A program made the translations under genes and the position numbers. A stretch of DNA of 15,621 nucleotides from Gammaproteobacteria bacterium (GTDB taxonomy: Bacteria > Pseudomonadota > Gammaproteobacteria > UBA9214). The stretch lies in contig DMKK01000015.1 of assembly GCA_003454335.1 (NCBI GenBank), positions 1 to 15,621 of the forward strand. The letters run 5' to 3'. Positions 14,799-15,621 of this stretch are shown here, piece after piece (the stretch's first letter is position 1; the number at the start of each line of letters is the position of its first letter). The notes below the pieces were generated by a model that was not told the DNA's origin, did not search any database, and saw nothing but the letters and a program-made list of their open reading frames with translations.

Positions 14799-15621
14799 CC
14801 GACCGACTCCATAGATTCATGCTCACTGTTTACAGATTGATCGCGACCCTGCAGCGGCAGAATAACATGCATACTGGTCCCGATACCCGGCTCACTCTCT
14901 ATCCTGATTTCCCCACCCAGACTACTTATATATTCCTTGCATTCGTAGGCACCGATGCCCATCCCGGTATCACCCTTGGTAGTATAGAACGGCTGAAATA
15001 AACGCTCCCGTACAAAAGCAGCATCCATGCCACAGCCATTATCCTCAATCAGGATCTCGACCTCTTCTCCCTTGCATTCCAGACTGACAGTAACTGTTCC
15101 ATCATCTGCCGTGGCGTCCTGGGCATTCTGAATCAGATTTTCAATCACCGAGGTCATACGATCACCCTCCATTGTGAGCCACACTTCTTCCTGCTCACAC
15201 TCAAAATCAGGCACAGGTCTACCGCCTGCGCAACTGTTCACGGCATCCGTCGCAATCACCACCAGATTCGTCGTCACCGGTTTACTGCCCGCCCCTCCCG
15301 TACGCAACAACTGCATAAGCCGCTGCATCTTTGCCACGGAATGCTCCATGATATCGACCGCATCGTCGATAAATTCGGGCTTGTGTTTATGTTCCGATGC
15401 AACACTTATTAACAGTGATTGCTGGGCAATCAGGTTCTTGATGTCATGCAGCACAAAGGCGGACAAACGATGAAACCCCTCAAACTGGCGGGCTTCAGCC
15501 AGCGCCTGCATGGCCTCAAGCTGTGCAAGATGGCTGGCCGCCTGGCATGCCATTGTTTTCATCAGATCGCGCAACTCCCAGTTAAACGGCACATTGGCAC
15601 GTGGCCGGGTAACGACCATCA
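14795..15621 (-). CDS. prsK: XrtA/PEP-CTERM system histidine kinase PrsK, C-terminal part (5' end outside window)
   Basis: The frame is open to the window edge, so only the last ~275 residues of what is usually a ~690-residue kinase are seen. They begin at the end of a GAF-like sensor region (RPRANVPFNWELRDLMKT), followed by the helix leading to the H-box LSAFVLHDIKN (phospho-acceptor His58 of the visible part), then the HATPase domain: N-box ENLIQNAQDA (160-169), G1 EDNGCGMD, F-box LFQPFYTTK and G2 GMGIGAYECKEYI. The wording around the H-box and Phe-Asn-Trp segment is typical of PrsK. The missing N-terminal part should contain several membrane helices. It is co-transcribed with prsR, its cognate regulator, through a TTGA overlap. 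All catalytic motifs are present. Confidence 0.9.
   Translation of the reverse strand, partial: MVVTRPRANVPFNWELRDLMKTMACQAASHLAQLEAMQALAEARQFEGFHRLSAFVLHDIKNLIAQQSLLISVASEHKHKPEFIDDAVDIMEHSVAKMQRLMQLLRTGGAGSKPVTTNLVVIATDAVNSCAGGRPVPDFECEQEEVWLTMEGDRMTSVIENLIQNAQDATADDGTVTVSLECKGEEVEILIEDNGCGMDAAFVRERLFQPFYTTKGDTGMGIGAYECKEYISSLGGEIRIESEPGIGTSMHVILPLQGRDQSVNSEHESMESVG

Overview
The window looks like chromosomal DNA of a gammaproteobacterium that uses the XrtA/PEP-CTERM protein-sorting system. The evidence is the presence together of a PrsK-type histidine kinase, a PrsR-type sigma-54 activator, a PrsT-type TPR protein and a PEP-CTERM-tailed secreted protein. The genus cannot be named from sequence alone. 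No exosortase, polysaccharide gene or transposase is visible, so this is one arm of such a locus and not all of it.

Layout from left to right. (1) Bases 1-1359, plus strand: the 3' part of a ThiF/E1-like plus nitroreductase fusion gene (Rv1355c/MoeY-like), cut by the window edge. (2) 1363-5232, minus: a very large secreted subtilisin-like (S8) protease with an Ig/HYR/Calx-beta stalk, a choice-of-anchor U region and a C-terminal Gly-Gly-Cys/TM/Arg tail of the JDVT-CTERM type. It converges on gene 1 with only 3 bp between the stop codons. (3) 5508-8333, minus: prsT. (4) 8334-8864: a 0.5-kb intergenic region with repeated TGTCG half-sites, a 17-nt perfect palindrome and a sigma-54 promoter reading right. 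(5) 8865-9761, plus: a choice-of-anchor N-like protein with a hexapeptide-repeat linker and a PEP-CTERM tail, followed by a strong terminator. (6) 9850-10977, plus: a multi-pass membrane methyltransferase of the isoprenylcysteine/phospholipid methyltransferase type. (7) 11162-12943, minus: a second S8 protease, a close paralogue of gene 2 over prodomain and protease but without any anchor. (8) 12944-13400: a long regulatory region with a consensus sigma-54 promoter reading left into gene 7, a possible 12-codon leader ORF and an upstream inverted repeat. (9) 13401-14798 and 14795-15621, minus: prsR and the 3' part of prsK, overlapping by 4 nt.

How the parts fit together (inference). PrsK phosphorylates PrsR, which with RNA polymerase-sigma-54 would activate the PEP-CTERM protein gene and, newly suggested here, the unanchored S8 protease gene. 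PrsT belongs to the export/EPS side of the same system. The two S8 proteases arose by duplication of a roughly 1.07-kb prodomain-catalytic module and then acquired different C-terminal fates: one surface-anchored through a second, non-PEP sorting signal, the other apparently released. The most interesting signals are this duplication with divergent anchoring, the two predicted sigma-54 promoters with a shared half-site, and the methyltransferase embedded among sorted-protein genes.
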